From the NCBI GenBank assembly GCA_020630435.1, contig JAHDBJ010000009.1, positions 62,001-126,000 of the forward strand: 64,000 bases of DNA. The letters are read 5' to 3'. Below are positions 1-9,299 of this stretch, piece after piece. The notes below the pieces were generated by a model, which worked only from the letters and a program-made list of their open reading frames with translations, was not told the DNA's origin and searched no databases. Within the stretch, counting starts at the first letter, position 1. Every line of letters begins with the position of its first letter. The position numbers and the translations under genes were made by a program. This DNA is from Saprospiraceae bacterium. GTDB taxonomy: Bacteria; Bacteroidota; Bacteroidia; Chitinophagales; Saprospiraceae.

Positions 1-1
1 A

Positions 2-2152
2 CCTGGAGATATATGGATTTTGGGAAATGAAAGGCTGCAATCCTTAGAATCGTTGGGGGGCTTGCAATATAATGGCTCACCGTACTCTGTAGTGATAGGA
101 GCTAATCCTAATTTAACAGTTTGTAATATTCCTATAGTTTGTAGTTATATTGAAGATGATAGGGTCGATTTTCCTCAAATTGGTGGAAATAGTGGTTGTT
201 GTTTGTCGTTTATCCCACTTTACAAGTATTGTGAGGAAGAACTTCCCACTCCTTCTACTAACTTTAGTATTGAATCAACATGCACAGATGGTTTCCTACA
301 ATTAGATAGCGAGATTGATAGCTATGATGAATATTTTTGGACATTTTCAGGGACGTCTAATCCTAGTCCTGCAACTTCTTCAAATCCAAATCCAGTAATA
401 AATGTATCCAATTCAGGGACTTTAATAGCAACATTGAAAGTAATAGAATGCTTAAATTCTGCAGAACAAACTACGACCTTTGACATTACAGTCGCAAATA
501 CACCTATTGCAGGTTTCCATTCAGGAGCTATTGATTTTAGCTGTCCTTTAGATGGGAATAGCGTACAATTTTTTGATAGCTCTACAGATGCAGTGTCTTA
601 TCATTGGAAATTTCTGGGAACTTCTAATCCTTCTCCTAGTGTTTCAACCGTAAAAGATCCAATTGTATATTTTGGTAATTCTGGTTCTCTCAAAGTTATT
701 TTGACAGTAACTAATTGTCTAGGAGAAGAAAGCAATCCTTTTGCTGAAGTATACAATATATATTTAGACCAAGCAGACATTCCTAGCCAAGATTTGAATC
801 TAGAAGTTTTTGAAGGCGATAAATTAAGCTTAGATTGGGTAGAGGCTTGTGGCGAGGATCGATATCGATTGTTAAGAGCAACTTGTGCTGATCCTTTTAG
901 TACTATAGCAGTCCTTCCTTCTGGCAGTTCTAATTATGTAGATACGGATGTGGTAGTAGGTATTGATTATTTTTATAAATTAAAAATAGAAAAGCCTACT
1001 GGCAATGAAGTTTATACGGTTGGGGGTAACCTTAGCGATGGTGAAATTCCTAAATTACTCAATACGCCTCAAAACTTTAAGGCCGTTGGGGCAAGCTGCT
1101 CTTCTATAGAATTACAGTGGGTTGATAATAATGAGCATGAGTGTCAATTTTATGTGTACCGTTCTGTTGATGGTGGTGATTTTGAAGAAATTGATATTCT
1201 TCCTAAAAATGCTACAAGTTATATTGATGAAGGGCTACAAGCTGGTATAGCATATTGCTACAGGGTAAAACCTGCACATAAAGTTAGTATCTCTGGTTCT
1301 AGTACTGTAGCAGAATGCAAAACACTATCTGGTTCGGCTCCCGAAGCTCCAAATAATCCAGCACTTTTTGCGGTGAGTGGTTTGCCTGATAGAATCGTTG
1401 TTACTTGGCAAGATAGTGAGGAAGCGGAAAGGTATAGAATATTAAGAGCAGTATGTGGTGAAAGCTTTACCAATATGGGGTTAGTAGATAGAAATGTTGA
1501 AAGTTTTACAGATACTTCGGTAAGTAGTGGTGTAGAGTATGTATATAAAATAAAAGCAGAAAATTGTGAAGGAAGTACGGCTATTGCTGTAGCAGGGAGC
1601 TTAGATGAGGGGGAACTTCCAGTAACGCCTGATGCCCCTACTAATCTTACGGCTCAAGCCAATGGCAGTAACGTTGTGGATTTATCATGGTCTTATACCA
1701 ATGGATATGAATGTGGTTTTAAAATATTACGCTCAGTAAATGGAGGTAGTTTTACGCCTTATGATGAAGTAGGAAGATATGATCGTACTTACCAAGATGA
1801 TGCCGCTTTTGATTTGGCTAATAATCAATATTGTTATAAAGTAAAGGCTTTTACACCTGGAGGAAGTTCAACTTCAATGGAAGTCTGTAGTGGTGCCAAT
1901 ATGCGATTAGCTATAGAAAAGACTAGTCCAAGTATCAAGGTTTACCCCAACCCTACAAGTGGGCATTTGACCCTAGAAGGAATGAACGAAGCAGGAGCAG
2001 ATATTTTAATAATGGATATTAATGGGCGTGTATTGATGCAACAAAAAGCGGTAGGGCAGTCCTTAAACATTTCAAGATTTCCTGTGGGTGTTTATTTGTT
2101 GAGTATTAAAACGGAGACAGATACGATAGTGAAACGTATCGTCAAACAGTAA
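2..2152 (+). CDS. Secreted multidomain surface protein with PKD, FN3 and T9SS sorting domains (5' end outside window)
   Basis: The reading frame is open to the left edge, so this is the C-terminal part of a longer protein; the TTG at 20 is internal. The first ~60 visible residues look like the end of a receptor-L/LRR-like region, as in the next gene. Two PKD-like modules follow, each with a W-x-F-x-GTSNPSP core, at roughly residues 85-245 counted from base 20. Four FN3-like modules follow to about residue 630. The last ~70 residues are a type A T9SS sorting domain (VYPNPTSG, then GVYLLSIKTE and a basic KRIVKQ end). It is therefore probably exported and anchored on the cell surface or released. 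Its likely role is binding or adhesion; no catalytic motif is visible. The sorting domain and 3' flank closely match those of the downstream paralogue. Confidence 0.85.
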   Translation, partial: PGDIWILGNERLQSLESLGGLQYNGSPYSVVIGANPNLTVCNIPIVCSYIEDDRVDFPQIGGNSGCCLSFIPLYKYCEEELPTPSTNFSIESTCTDGFLQLDSEIDSYDEYFWTFSGTSNPSPATSSNPNPVINVSNSGTLIATLKVIECLNSAEQTTTFDITVANTPIAGFHSGAIDFSCPLDGNSVQFFDSSTDAVSYHWKFLGTSNPSPSVSTVKDPIVYFGNSGSLKVILTVTNCLGEESNPFAEVYNIYLDQADIPSQDLNLEVFEGDKLSLDWVEACGEDRYRLLRATCADPFSTIAVLPSGSSNYVDTDVVVGIDYFYKLKIEKPTGNEVYTVGGNLSDGEIPKLLNTPQNFKAVGASCSSIELQWVDNNEHECQFYVYRSVDGGDFEEIDILPKNATSYIDEGLQAGIAYCYRVKPAHKVSISGSSTVAECKTLSGSAPEAPNNPALFAVSGLPDRIVVTWQDSEEAERYRILRAVCGESFTNMGLVDRNVESFTDTSVSSGVEYVYKIKAENCEGSTAIAVAGSLDEGELPVTPDAPTNLTAQANGSNVVDLSWSYTNGYECGFKILRSVNGGSFTPYDEVGRYDRTYQDDAAFDLANNQYCYKVKAFTPGGSSTSMEVCSGANMRLAIEKTSPSIKVYPNPTSGHLTLEGMNEAGADILIMDINGRVLMQQKAVGQSLNISRFPVGVYLLSIKTETDTIVKRIVKQ

Positions 2153-2201
2153 TTCAATTGCTAAAACTTTATAAAGGTAAAATAGAGTGATTTTTTAACT
2201 A

Positions 2202-2218
2202 GTACCATTAATTGGTAC
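2202..2218 (+). repeat. Short hairpin GTACCA-TTAAT-TGGTAC in 3' flank (copy 1)
   Basis: A small inverted repeat with 6-bp arms lies between the stop codon and the terminator. The same hairpin is found in the same place after the next gene (4539-4555). It is immediately followed by TACATTTG, which fits the Bacteroidota -7 consensus TAnnTTTG. Confidence 0.6.
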
Positions 2219-2228
2219 ATTTGGTTAA

Positions 2229-2263
2229 GGCAGTAATTCTCCTAGAGAATTACTGCCTTTTTT
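2229..2263 (+). terminator. Rho-independent terminator
   Basis: Perfect 13-bp stem GGCAGTAATTCTC / GAGAATTACTGCC with a 3-nt loop, followed by a T run. It ends the first surface-protein gene. Confidence 0.9.
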
Positions 2264-2398
2264 ATGATTATTATTTTTTATATAAAATTCATTATCAAAT
2301 GGTTACGTTATTGTTGTTTCAATAGATTAATAAGTGTAATACAATTCAGTTTTCTTCGAAGTTAAACTCCAAATTTAATAACAATTAACAATTTTAAA

Positions 2399-4489
2399 AT
2401 GAAAAAAATAGTAGTTCTTATCTGTTTTTTAATATCAAGTATCAGCTATATCAATGCTCAATGTCCAACAGGCAATATTATCCTTACTACTCAAGCAGAA
2501 GTGGATGCCTTTGCTATAAATACTGCGGGTTGTACAGCAACTTCTTACACCATTTCAATATCAGGTTCGGATATATCGGATATCTCAGGACTTAGTCATT
2601 TCCAAAGTATTGGAAGTAATTTATTTATTGAAAATACGTCCTTAACGGATCTCAATGGCTTACACAACGTAGAATCCATTGATGGACATTTAATTATACG
2701 TGATAATTTAAACCTGAGTAGTATAAATAACTTAAGCCTTATTAATATAGGTGGAATACTTGATATTAGTGGAAATCCTCAATTGCAAAATTTAGATGGC
2801 TTGGAAGGGATAACGAACCTGAATAACGGCGCTTTGGTCATAGATGATAATGATATGCTTACTAATATAGACGGTCTAAGCAATATTCAAAATATAGCCT
2901 ATAATGTTTTTATTACAAATAATGATATGTTAAGTAATTGTACTGCTATGTGTTTATTTTTAGGTAATGGCGGAACAATACATTTAATCAGTAATAATTT
3001 GACGAACTGCAATAGTGAAACGGAGATAGAAGCGACGTGTACTCCTCCTTGTCCCGATGTAATCCCTGTTAGACCGAATGGTTTAGTTGCAACAACAATA
3101 AGCGAATCAAGGATTGGTTTGGAGTGGGCAGATAATAGTTGCAATGAAGATCATTTTGAAATCAAACGTTCTTTAACAGAAGTGGGAGGGTATAGTAACA
3201 TTGCTACAGTACCAGCTAATACAACAACTTTTACAGACATGGGACTAACGGCAAATACGACTTATTGGTATAAAGTAAGAGCCGTCAATGTAGGTGATAA
3301 TGTTAATTCTACAGCTTCTAATAAAGCCAGCGCTACAACGTTACCCTGTCCTACTATTACGGTACCTGCTATTCCTAGCGATTTAGTAGCTATTGATGCG
3401 AGTGATCTGAAGATTAATTTGTCTTGGATAGATAATAGTTGTAACGAAGATAATTTTGAAATCAAACGTTCTTTAACAGAAAATGGAGGGTATGTTACTA
3501 TTGCAACGGTTTCTGCAAATACAACTACTTTCACAGATACGGGTTTGGCTCAGAATACAACCTATTGGTATAGAGTAAGAGCTATTAATACAAGTGGTAA
3601 TTCTACAGCTTCTAATAAAGCAAGTGCTACAACTGTATTATGTACTGCCACATCTGTTCCAATTGCTCCTACTAATTTAGTGGCAACAGATATTGGGGAT
3701 TTGCGTATTAGACTGGATTGGTTAGATAATAGTTGCAATGAGGATAATTTTGAAATTAAACGTTCTTTGACAGAAAATGGAGGGTATGTTACTATTGCAA
3801 CGGTTTCTGCAAATGTTACTGCTTTTACAGATACGGGTTTGGCTCAAAATACAACCTATTGGTATAGAGTTAGAGCCATCAATACAAATGGAAACGCTGC
3901 CTTTACAAATAAAGCAAGTGCGACTACTATACTTTGTACCTCAACTTCGACACCCATTCCTCCAAGTGATTTAGTGGCTACAAGTATGGGAAGTTCAACT
4001 ATTGATTTAACATGGTCAGATAATAGTTGTAATGAAGATGATTTTGAAATCAGGAGATCCTTAACTCAAAGCGGGGGATATGTACCGATTACAACAGTAC
4101 CAGCAAATACGACTACGTTTACAGATACAGGATTAGCCTCTAATACAACCTATTGGTATAGAGTAAGAGCCATCAATACAAATGGGAATTCTGCTTTTAC
4201 GGATAAGGCAAGTGCGACTACCTTTAATGGATTGCTTAGAACAAGTACTAGTGTATTGAACTCGAATAATATAAAAGTTTACCCCAACCCTACGAGTGGT
4301 GATTTAAGGTTAGAAGGTATTAACGAAGCTGGAGCAGACATTGTAATTATGGATATTAATGGACGGGTATTGATGCATCAAAAATCGGTAGGAGAGTCCT
4401 TAAATATTTCAAAATTCCCTGCGGGTATTTACTTGTTGAGTATAAAAACAGAGACCGATACGATAGTGAAACGCATTGTCAAACAGTAA
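2399..4489 (+). CDS. Secreted receptor-L/LRR-like protein with four FN3 repeats and T9SS sorting domain
   Basis: The 696-residue protein starts with a signal peptide (MKKIVVLICFLISS..., cleavage near NAQ-C at 21). Residues ~25-215 are a receptor-L-like region with repeated short motifs such as I-S-G-L and L-x-G-L. Four FN3 modules follow at about 221-313, 321-412, 421-511 and 520-612. Modules 2 and 3 are almost identical (both contain SCNEDNFEIKRSLTENGGY and NTTYWYRVRAIN). Residues ~626-696 form a type A T9SS sorting domain. No catalytic residues are visible, so a surface adhesin or scaffold is the likely role. It is a tandem paralogue of the upstream gene. Each gene has its own terminator, so they are probably separate transcripts. 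Confidence 0.88.
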   Translation: MKKIVVLICFLISSISYINAQCPTGNIILTTQAEVDAFAINTAGCTATSYTISISGSDISDISGLSHFQSIGSNLFIENTSLTDLNGLHNVESIDGHLIIRDNLNLSSINNLSLINIGGILDISGNPQLQNLDGLEGITNLNNGALVIDDNDMLTNIDGLSNIQNIAYNVFITNNDMLSNCTAMCLFLGNGGTIHLISNNLTNCNSETEIEATCTPPCPDVIPVRPNGLVATTISESRIGLEWADNSCNEDHFEIKRSLTEVGGYSNIATVPANTTTFTDMGLTANTTYWYKVRAVNVGDNVNSTASNKASATTLPCPTITVPAIPSDLVAIDASDLKINLSWIDNSCNEDNFEIKRSLTENGGYVTIATVSANTTTFTDTGLAQNTTYWYRVRAINTSGNSTASNKASATTVLCTATSVPIAPTNLVATDIGDLRIRLDWLDNSCNEDNFEIKRSLTENGGYVTIATVSANVTAFTDTGLAQNTTYWYRVRAINTNGNAAFTNKASATTILCTSTSTPIPPSDLVATSMGSSTIDLTWSDNSCNEDDFEIRRSLTQSGGYVPITTVPANTTTFTDTGLASNTTYWYRVRAINTNGNSAFTDKASATTFNGLLRTSTSVLNSNNIKVYPNPTSGDLRLEGINEAGADIVIMDINGRVLMHQKSVGESLNISKFPAGIYLLSIKTETDTIVKRIVKQ
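3059..4230 (+). repeat. Four tandem ~297-bp FN3-encoding repeats
   Basis: Four in-frame repeats start near 3059, 3360, 3660 and 3957. Copies 2 and 3 are nearly identical at the DNA level over long stretches, while copies 1 and 4 are more diverged. The pattern indicates expansion by unequal recombination and possible copy-number variation. Confidence 0.85.
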
Positions 4490-4538
4490 TCGAATGGGTA
4501 AATATTTGTAAAGGTAAAATAGAGTGATTTTTTAAGTA

Positions 4539-4555
4539 GTACCATTAATTGGTAC
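4539..4555 (+). repeat. Short hairpin GTACCA-TTAAT-TGGTAC in 3' flank (copy 2)
   Basis: Identical to 2202-2218 and in the same position relative to the stop codon and terminator. It is again followed by TACATTTG. Confidence 0.6.
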
Positions 4556-4565
4556 ATTTGGTTCG

Positions 4566-4597
4566 GCAGTAATTCTCCTAGAGAATTGCTGCTTTTT
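4566..4597 (+). terminator. Rho-independent terminator
   Basis: 12-bp stem GCAGTAATTCTC / GAGAATTGCTGC with one G-U pair, a 3-nt loop and a T run. It is homologous to the terminator at 2229. Confidence 0.88.
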
Positions 4598-4893
4598 ATA
4601 TTTAAATAGGAGCAGTCAGTAATGGGGATCAATCCCTTATCTTGTCCTCTATCGATGTCTCATCATTAAGCTCTCCTTCTGCATTGATAACGTGATTGCG
4701 TATTAAGAGTTTTAACAGATAAGTACTCGGACATAATTATTTGTGGAATTATAGGGCTAAGATTTTTTCGATAGTTTTTCTTTCAAAATCCTTTAATAGC
4801 AGGGTTATTGAAGGATTTTCAAAGGAAAAATAGCGTAAAAAGATAGTTCTATAAACTATTAATAAATGTGTCCTAGTACTTAAGTAGATTTAC
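4598..4893. other. Intergenic region without recognised feature
   Basis: A convergent gap between the second surface protein and the minus-strand hypothetical. Apart from the terminator at its left end I see only AT-rich sequence and no supportable ORF or RNA gene. Confidence 0.5.
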
Positions 4894-5949
4894 TTACATT
4901 AATCGAATATAAGCACTCAAGACATAATCCCGAAGAGTAACCTCTTTACCTTGTGCTGATTCTTTAAATTTTTCAAAACTCTCGATACCATAAACCGCCC
5001 TAGCATTAAAAGCGGTTATAGCTTCGTCATTCGCAATGAGTTTCATAATTTCTTCATTCTCGTCATTGTCAGTTTTTACTTTGTCAAAGAATGCTTGAGT
5101 AATTTCTGTTTTAAGATCTTCATGTAAGGTAATGCTTCCATCTTCTGTTTTTTCCTTGTAGATTTCAGCAAGAACGGTATCTAGTTTCAAACCAATGTAC
5201 TCATCCTCCATACTATCCAATTCTTTTTGGTATTCTTTATCAGAAAAAGAATAGATCTCATCTTCTTCAATCTGGCTATAGACTCTAGTAAAGTTAAATT
5301 GATTATTGCTTATTCCTTCTTCTAATTCCTCATCAAAACCTTCCTCGTCATATAGATCATCTTCTAGTTGTTCCATTAATTCTGGAGGAATAACCATTTC
5401 ATAATTCCCAAGACCTAGGTTTGCATCTAAGGTGTTTACTATTTTTTCCATGTTATCATACGGACCAGGTATATAAAGGGGCTTTCCATCTTTTCCAAAC
5501 TCAATGTCAATATATTCTATCGCATCAGCAGGAGGTAAAATATATTCTGTTATTCTAAAGTCTTTTGCAGGGTTTAAACCCATGTCTTCAGCATATTCAA
5601 CCGCACCGTAAATAAGATTATAGGCAAAATCGGGTTCTACTTTTTTAAACGCAAATTCCATTCGTTGTGCTTGATTTGCAATCATTTCTTCATACTGGTA
5701 CATTTCCATGTTGTAGTATACAGCAGTTTGTTTCAGCCCCAGACAAAAAACATCTAATACATAACCCGCTCCAATAATCAAACCATTGGCTTTTTTTCTG
5801 GCTACAATTACAACAGCTATACCTCTTTCTTCCCAATCTTCGCTTAACAAACATTCGTGAATTGGTAGCTTCCGAGCGTGTTTTTTGATGTAGTTTTCAG
5901 GCTTTATTTTTACAGTTTTAGCAGTTGTTTTTTTTCTCTTTTTTGCCAT
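4894..5949 (-). CDS. Hypothetical protein, 351 residues, acidic centre
   Basis: I do not recognise a named family. The protein is predicted to be soluble. It has a lysine-rich N terminus (MAKKRKKTTAKTVKIKPENY), then a moderately hydrophobic core at about residues 40-110 with V-I-V-A-R-K and G-A-G-Y-V-L-D-V-F-C-L-G. A strongly acidic stretch follows near 190-225, and the C terminus is helical. There is no signal peptide or membrane segment. It starts 48 bp downstream of leuS on the same strand, so it is probably co-transcribed with it. The basic N terminus could contact nucleic acid, but that is only a guess. Confidence 0.75.
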   Translation of the reverse strand: MAKKRKKTTAKTVKIKPENYIKKHARKLPIHECLLSEDWEERGIAVVIVARKKANGLIIGAGYVLDVFCLGLKQTAVYYNMEMYQYEEMIANQAQRMEFAFKKVEPDFAYNLIYGAVEYAEDMGLNPAKDFRITEYILPPADAIEYIDIEFGKDGKPLYIPGPYDNMEKIVNTLDANLGLGNYEMVIPPELMEQLEDDLYDEEGFDEELEEGISNNQFNFTRVYSQIEEDEIYSFSDKEYQKELDSMEDEYIGLKLDTVLAEIYKEKTEDGSITLHEDLKTEITQAFFDKVKTDNDENEEIMKLIANDEAITAFNARAVYGIESFEKFKESAQGKEVTLRDYVLSAYIRLM

Positions 5950-5997
5950 TTTTGGTTTGAATTATTTCTAAGAAATAGTGTTTTATCCTGTATTATT

Positions 5998-8862
5998 TTA
6001 AATCACAATATTAATCATGCGTTTAGGCACGACAACGACTTTACGTACAGTTGCGCCCTCCAACCATTTTTGGACCTCTTTTAGTTCTAGCACTTTTTCT
6101 GCGATTTCTTCCCTTGTAGCATCCGCAGAAAAAGGGACTTTAGCTCTTACTTTTTTACCTATTTGAACAGGATAAATATAGCTATCTTCTTTTAAATATT
6201 GTTCGTCGGGACTAGGATAATTAGCATCTTGTACCGTACCGTCATTTCCTAATTGATGCCACAATTCTTCGGCTAAATGAGGGGCAAAAGGTGCAATTAA
6301 AATTACTAAATTTTGTAAAATCTCTTTTTTATGACTTTGCTGTTTTGCCAAATCTCTGGTTACAACCATGAAGGCACTAATACAGGTATTGAAACTGAAC
6401 CGTTCTATATCTTCATTGACTTTTTTGATAGCAGTATGTAATATTTTTAATTCTTCTTTATTAGGAGTCGTATCCTCTACAAGATATTTTCCATTTTCGT
6501 CATAGAATAATGCCCAAAATTTACGGATAAATTTAAACACGCCATCAATCCCTTTTGTATCCCAAGGCTTGGACTGTTCTACTGGCCCTAAAAACATTTC
6601 ATACATCCTAAAACAATCCGAACCATATTCATTGACCACATCATCAGGATCAACTGCATTATGATAACGTTTTCCCATCTTTCCTACTTCGGAGTTGGTA
6701 AATAAATGGGAGTCAGTTGCCTTGCCTTTCGCCTTAAATTGACCATCTTCATAGATGCCTTTAGAACATTCAAAAATTGCATCCTTGTATTCGGGTCTCC
6801 ATTCTATTAATTTTTTAATACTATCAATATTAATAAAAGAATCGGGAGAACCATATTTTTGAACCGTGCTTACTTTTATAGGAATAGCAATAACATTATT
6901 CTCTAATCCTTCGCTCTTTAAAAGTTTGGCGCAAATAAAGTGCGCTTTACCATTGGTCTTTTCCTTTTTCATATACAAGTATTCAATCACACCTTGTATC
7001 ATGCCTTGATTGACTAATTTTTTGAAAGGCTCATCAGTAGGGACATACCCCAAGTCATATAAAAACTTATGCCAAGTACGAGAATATAATAAGTGTCCTA
7101 CAGCGTGCTCCGTTCCACCTACATAAAGATCAACATCTTGCCAGTAATCTATAGCTTCTTTAGATGCCAATGCCTCATCGTTTTGAGCATCCATATACCG
7201 CAAAAAATACCAACTAGACCCTGCAAACCCAGGCATGGTATCTGTTTCTCTTGTCCACCCATCAGGCAAATTAACCCAATCTGTAGCTTTTGTTAGTGGA
7301 GAACTTCCATCTGCCATCGGCTTGAAATCCTCAATATATGGAAGTTCTAACGGTAATTCGGCTTCTTGTAGTGGATGTGGAATGCCATTTTGATCATATT
7401 TGATTGGAAAGGGTTCTCCCCAATAACGCTGTCTACTAAAGTTCGCATCTCTTAATTTATAATTGACTTCTCTAGAGCCTATACCCATTTTCTCAACACG
7501 CTGTGTCAGAGCTTCTATGGCATCAGGCACTTCCATCCCTGTAACAAAATCAGAATTAATCATTACCCCAACCTTATCATGTAGTGTAGCATTGGGATAC
7601 TTCGTTTTATCCACAACATCAACGATCTTGATGCCAAAATGCTTGGCAAACTTCATGTCTCGTTCATCATCACTTGGTACTGCCATAATAGCGCCAGTCC
7701 CATAATCTTTTAAAACATATTCCGAAATCCAAACAGGAATTTTATCCCCATTAAAAGGATTAATGGCATATGCTCCTGTAAATGCGCCAGTTACATTTTT
7801 GACTTCTGCTATTCGTTCTCTTTCTGAACGAGATTGAGTGTATTCTAAATATTTATCAATTTCATTTTGCTGTTCAGGAGTAGTGATGGAGGCAACTAAA
7901 TCGTGCTCAGGAGCTAAGACCATAAAGGTTGCACCAAAAATGGTATCTACCCTTGTAGTGAATACCTCAATTTTACCTTCATTTCCTTCTAAATCGAAGA
8001 AGACTCGACAGCCTTCCGAACGACCAATCCAATTGCGTTGCTGTGCTTTTAGGGCATCTGACCATTCTAATTTATCTAAGCCTTTCAATAAACGTTCGGC
8101 ATAAACTGTCGTTCGTAAAGACCACTGTAACATAGGTTTTTTGATAACAGGATGACCTCCACGTTCTGAAAAACCATCTTTTACTTCATCATTTGCTAGA
8201 ACTGTCCCTAAAGCTTCACACCAATTTACATACTGTACTTTTCGGTACGCCAAACGATAATTCATTAGCACATCACTTTGTTCTTTTGGGGACATTGCAT
8301 TCCATTCCTCAGCAGCAAAAGTGGTTTCTTGTGAGCTATTCGCTTTTATGTCTGCATTTCCATTTTTTTCAAAAATAGAGACTAAAGATTCAATCGACAT
8401 TGCTTTATTCTCTTTTGCATTATAGTAATGTTTGTACAATTGTAAAAATATCCATTGTGTCCATTTATAGTAATCAGGACTACTAGTTTTAACTTCTCTA
8501 CTCCAATCAAAAGAAAACCCCAGATTATCTAATTGAGCACGATAACGATTAATATTCGTGTCTGTCGATTTTTCAGGATGTACTCCGATTTGAACAGCAT
8601 ACTGTTCAGCGGGTAAGCCAAAAGCATCATAGCCCATTGGATGTAGTACATTATATCCTTTCAATCGTTTATATCGTGCGAAAATATCGGATGCAATGTA
8701 TCCTAAAGGATGACCAACATGAAGCCCAGAACCTGATGGATATGGGAACATATCCAATACATAAAATTTAGGTTTAGAAGACTCATTATTGACCTTATAT
8801 GTTTCGTTTTTGGTCCAATATTTTCTCCATTTGTGTTCTATCTTTCTAGCATCGTAATCCAT
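5998..8862 (-). CDS. leuS: Leucyl-tRNA synthetase
   Basis: Class I aminoacyl-tRNA synthetase that charges tRNA-Leu in the cytoplasm. The HIGH signature is present as HVGH at residues 48-51, in PYPSGSGLHVGHPLGY. The HPMGYDAFGLPAEQYA block follows, and the editing domain (CP1) includes GATFMVLAPEH. The KMSKS loop reads KMGKR (728-732) in VGKMGKRYHNAVDPDD, a departure from the usual second serine. The length of 954 residues exceeds the ~860 of E. coli LeuRS. The extra length comes from insertions near 155-205 and around 640-725, as is usual in Bacteroidota. The ATG at 8862 gives the normal N terminus. The downstream hypothetical gene probably shares its transcript. Confidence 0.97.
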   Translation of the reverse strand: MDYDARKIEHKWRKYWTKNETYKVNNESSKPKFYVLDMFPYPSGSGLHVGHPLGYIASDIFARYKRLKGYNVLHPMGYDAFGLPAEQYAVQIGVHPEKSTDTNINRYRAQLDNLGFSFDWSREVKTSSPDYYKWTQWIFLQLYKHYYNAKENKAMSIESLVSIFEKNGNADIKANSSQETTFAAEEWNAMSPKEQSDVLMNYRLAYRKVQYVNWCEALGTVLANDEVKDGFSERGGHPVIKKPMLQWSLRTTVYAERLLKGLDKLEWSDALKAQQRNWIGRSEGCRVFFDLEGNEGKIEVFTTRVDTIFGATFMVLAPEHDLVASITTPEQQNEIDKYLEYTQSRSERERIAEVKNVTGAFTGAYAINPFNGDKIPVWISEYVLKDYGTGAIMAVPSDDERDMKFAKHFGIKIVDVVDKTKYPNATLHDKVGVMINSDFVTGMEVPDAIEALTQRVEKMGIGSREVNYKLRDANFSRQRYWGEPFPIKYDQNGIPHPLQEAELPLELPYIEDFKPMADGSSPLTKATDWVNLPDGWTRETDTMPGFAGSSWYFLRYMDAQNDEALASKEAIDYWQDVDLYVGGTEHAVGHLLYSRTWHKFLYDLGYVPTDEPFKKLVNQGMIQGVIEYLYMKKEKTNGKAHFICAKLLKSEGLENNVIAIPIKVSTVQKYGSPDSFINIDSIKKLIEWRPEYKDAIFECSKGIYEDGQFKAKGKATDSHLFTNSEVGKMGKRYHNAVDPDDVVNEYGSDCFRMYEMFLGPVEQSKPWDTKGIDGVFKFIRKFWALFYDENGKYLVEDTTPNKEELKILHTAIKKVNEDIERFSFNTCISAFMVVTRDLAKQQSHKKEILQNLVILIAPFAPHLAEELWHQLGNDGTVQDANYPSPDEQYLKEDSYIYPVQIGKKVRAKVPFSADATREEIAEKVLELKEVQKWLEGATVRKVVVVPKRMINIVI

Positions 8863-9299
8863 ATAAAATTATTTTTTGGACAGTTTAAGATTTATCTAGA
8901 AACTTTATTTAATACCATAAAAGTTTCTTTGGTAATACGCTTTCTTTTTTTTTCGTCGCAAAATTAGTCAAATTGTCTTAAAATTAGATTTATTTTAAGC
9001 TTTGTAAGCTAAAAACTGTTTAGTGATTAATAATTACTTGCGGTAAGTGGTGGTTAGAAATGCTTGATTTTATATATACTAAATTTTGAAACATAATAAA
9101 AAAAACTTAGTTTTGAAAGGAGCGTATTACTAAAATAAAAGATGGCGTCTCCTGTTATTTACAGTAACCTACCTACCTTCTTGGTTAATAGGAATATTAA
9201 ACCATTTTTGTTATAATTTTCGCACTAGTTTCTTCACTTTGAATAGAGAAGAGGACTTAGTGTTTATTTAAATTATTTCTAGAGCTAAATCGTAAAACG
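8863..9299. other. Divergent intergenic region (leuS / exported paralogue cluster)
   Basis: A 437-bp AT-rich gap that must hold the leuS promoter and that of the downstream plus-strand cluster. A TTG at 9181-9183 followed after 19 nt by CATTTTTG (9203-9210) is a weak promoter candidate for the plus-strand genes. I see no ORF or structured RNA. Confidence 0.4.

Noticed and set aside
2399-4489. CRISPR-like repeats within the FN3 array
   Set aside because: The repeats are ~297 bp, in frame and coding, so they are protein module repeats.
5878-6084. Plus-strand small ORF between leuS and the hypothetical gene
   Set aside because: It overlaps both genes on the opposite strand and shows no independent coding features.
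8863-9299. tRNA gene next to leuS
   Set aside because: No cloverleaf with TTCRANNC and matching acceptor stem could be found by eye in this gap.
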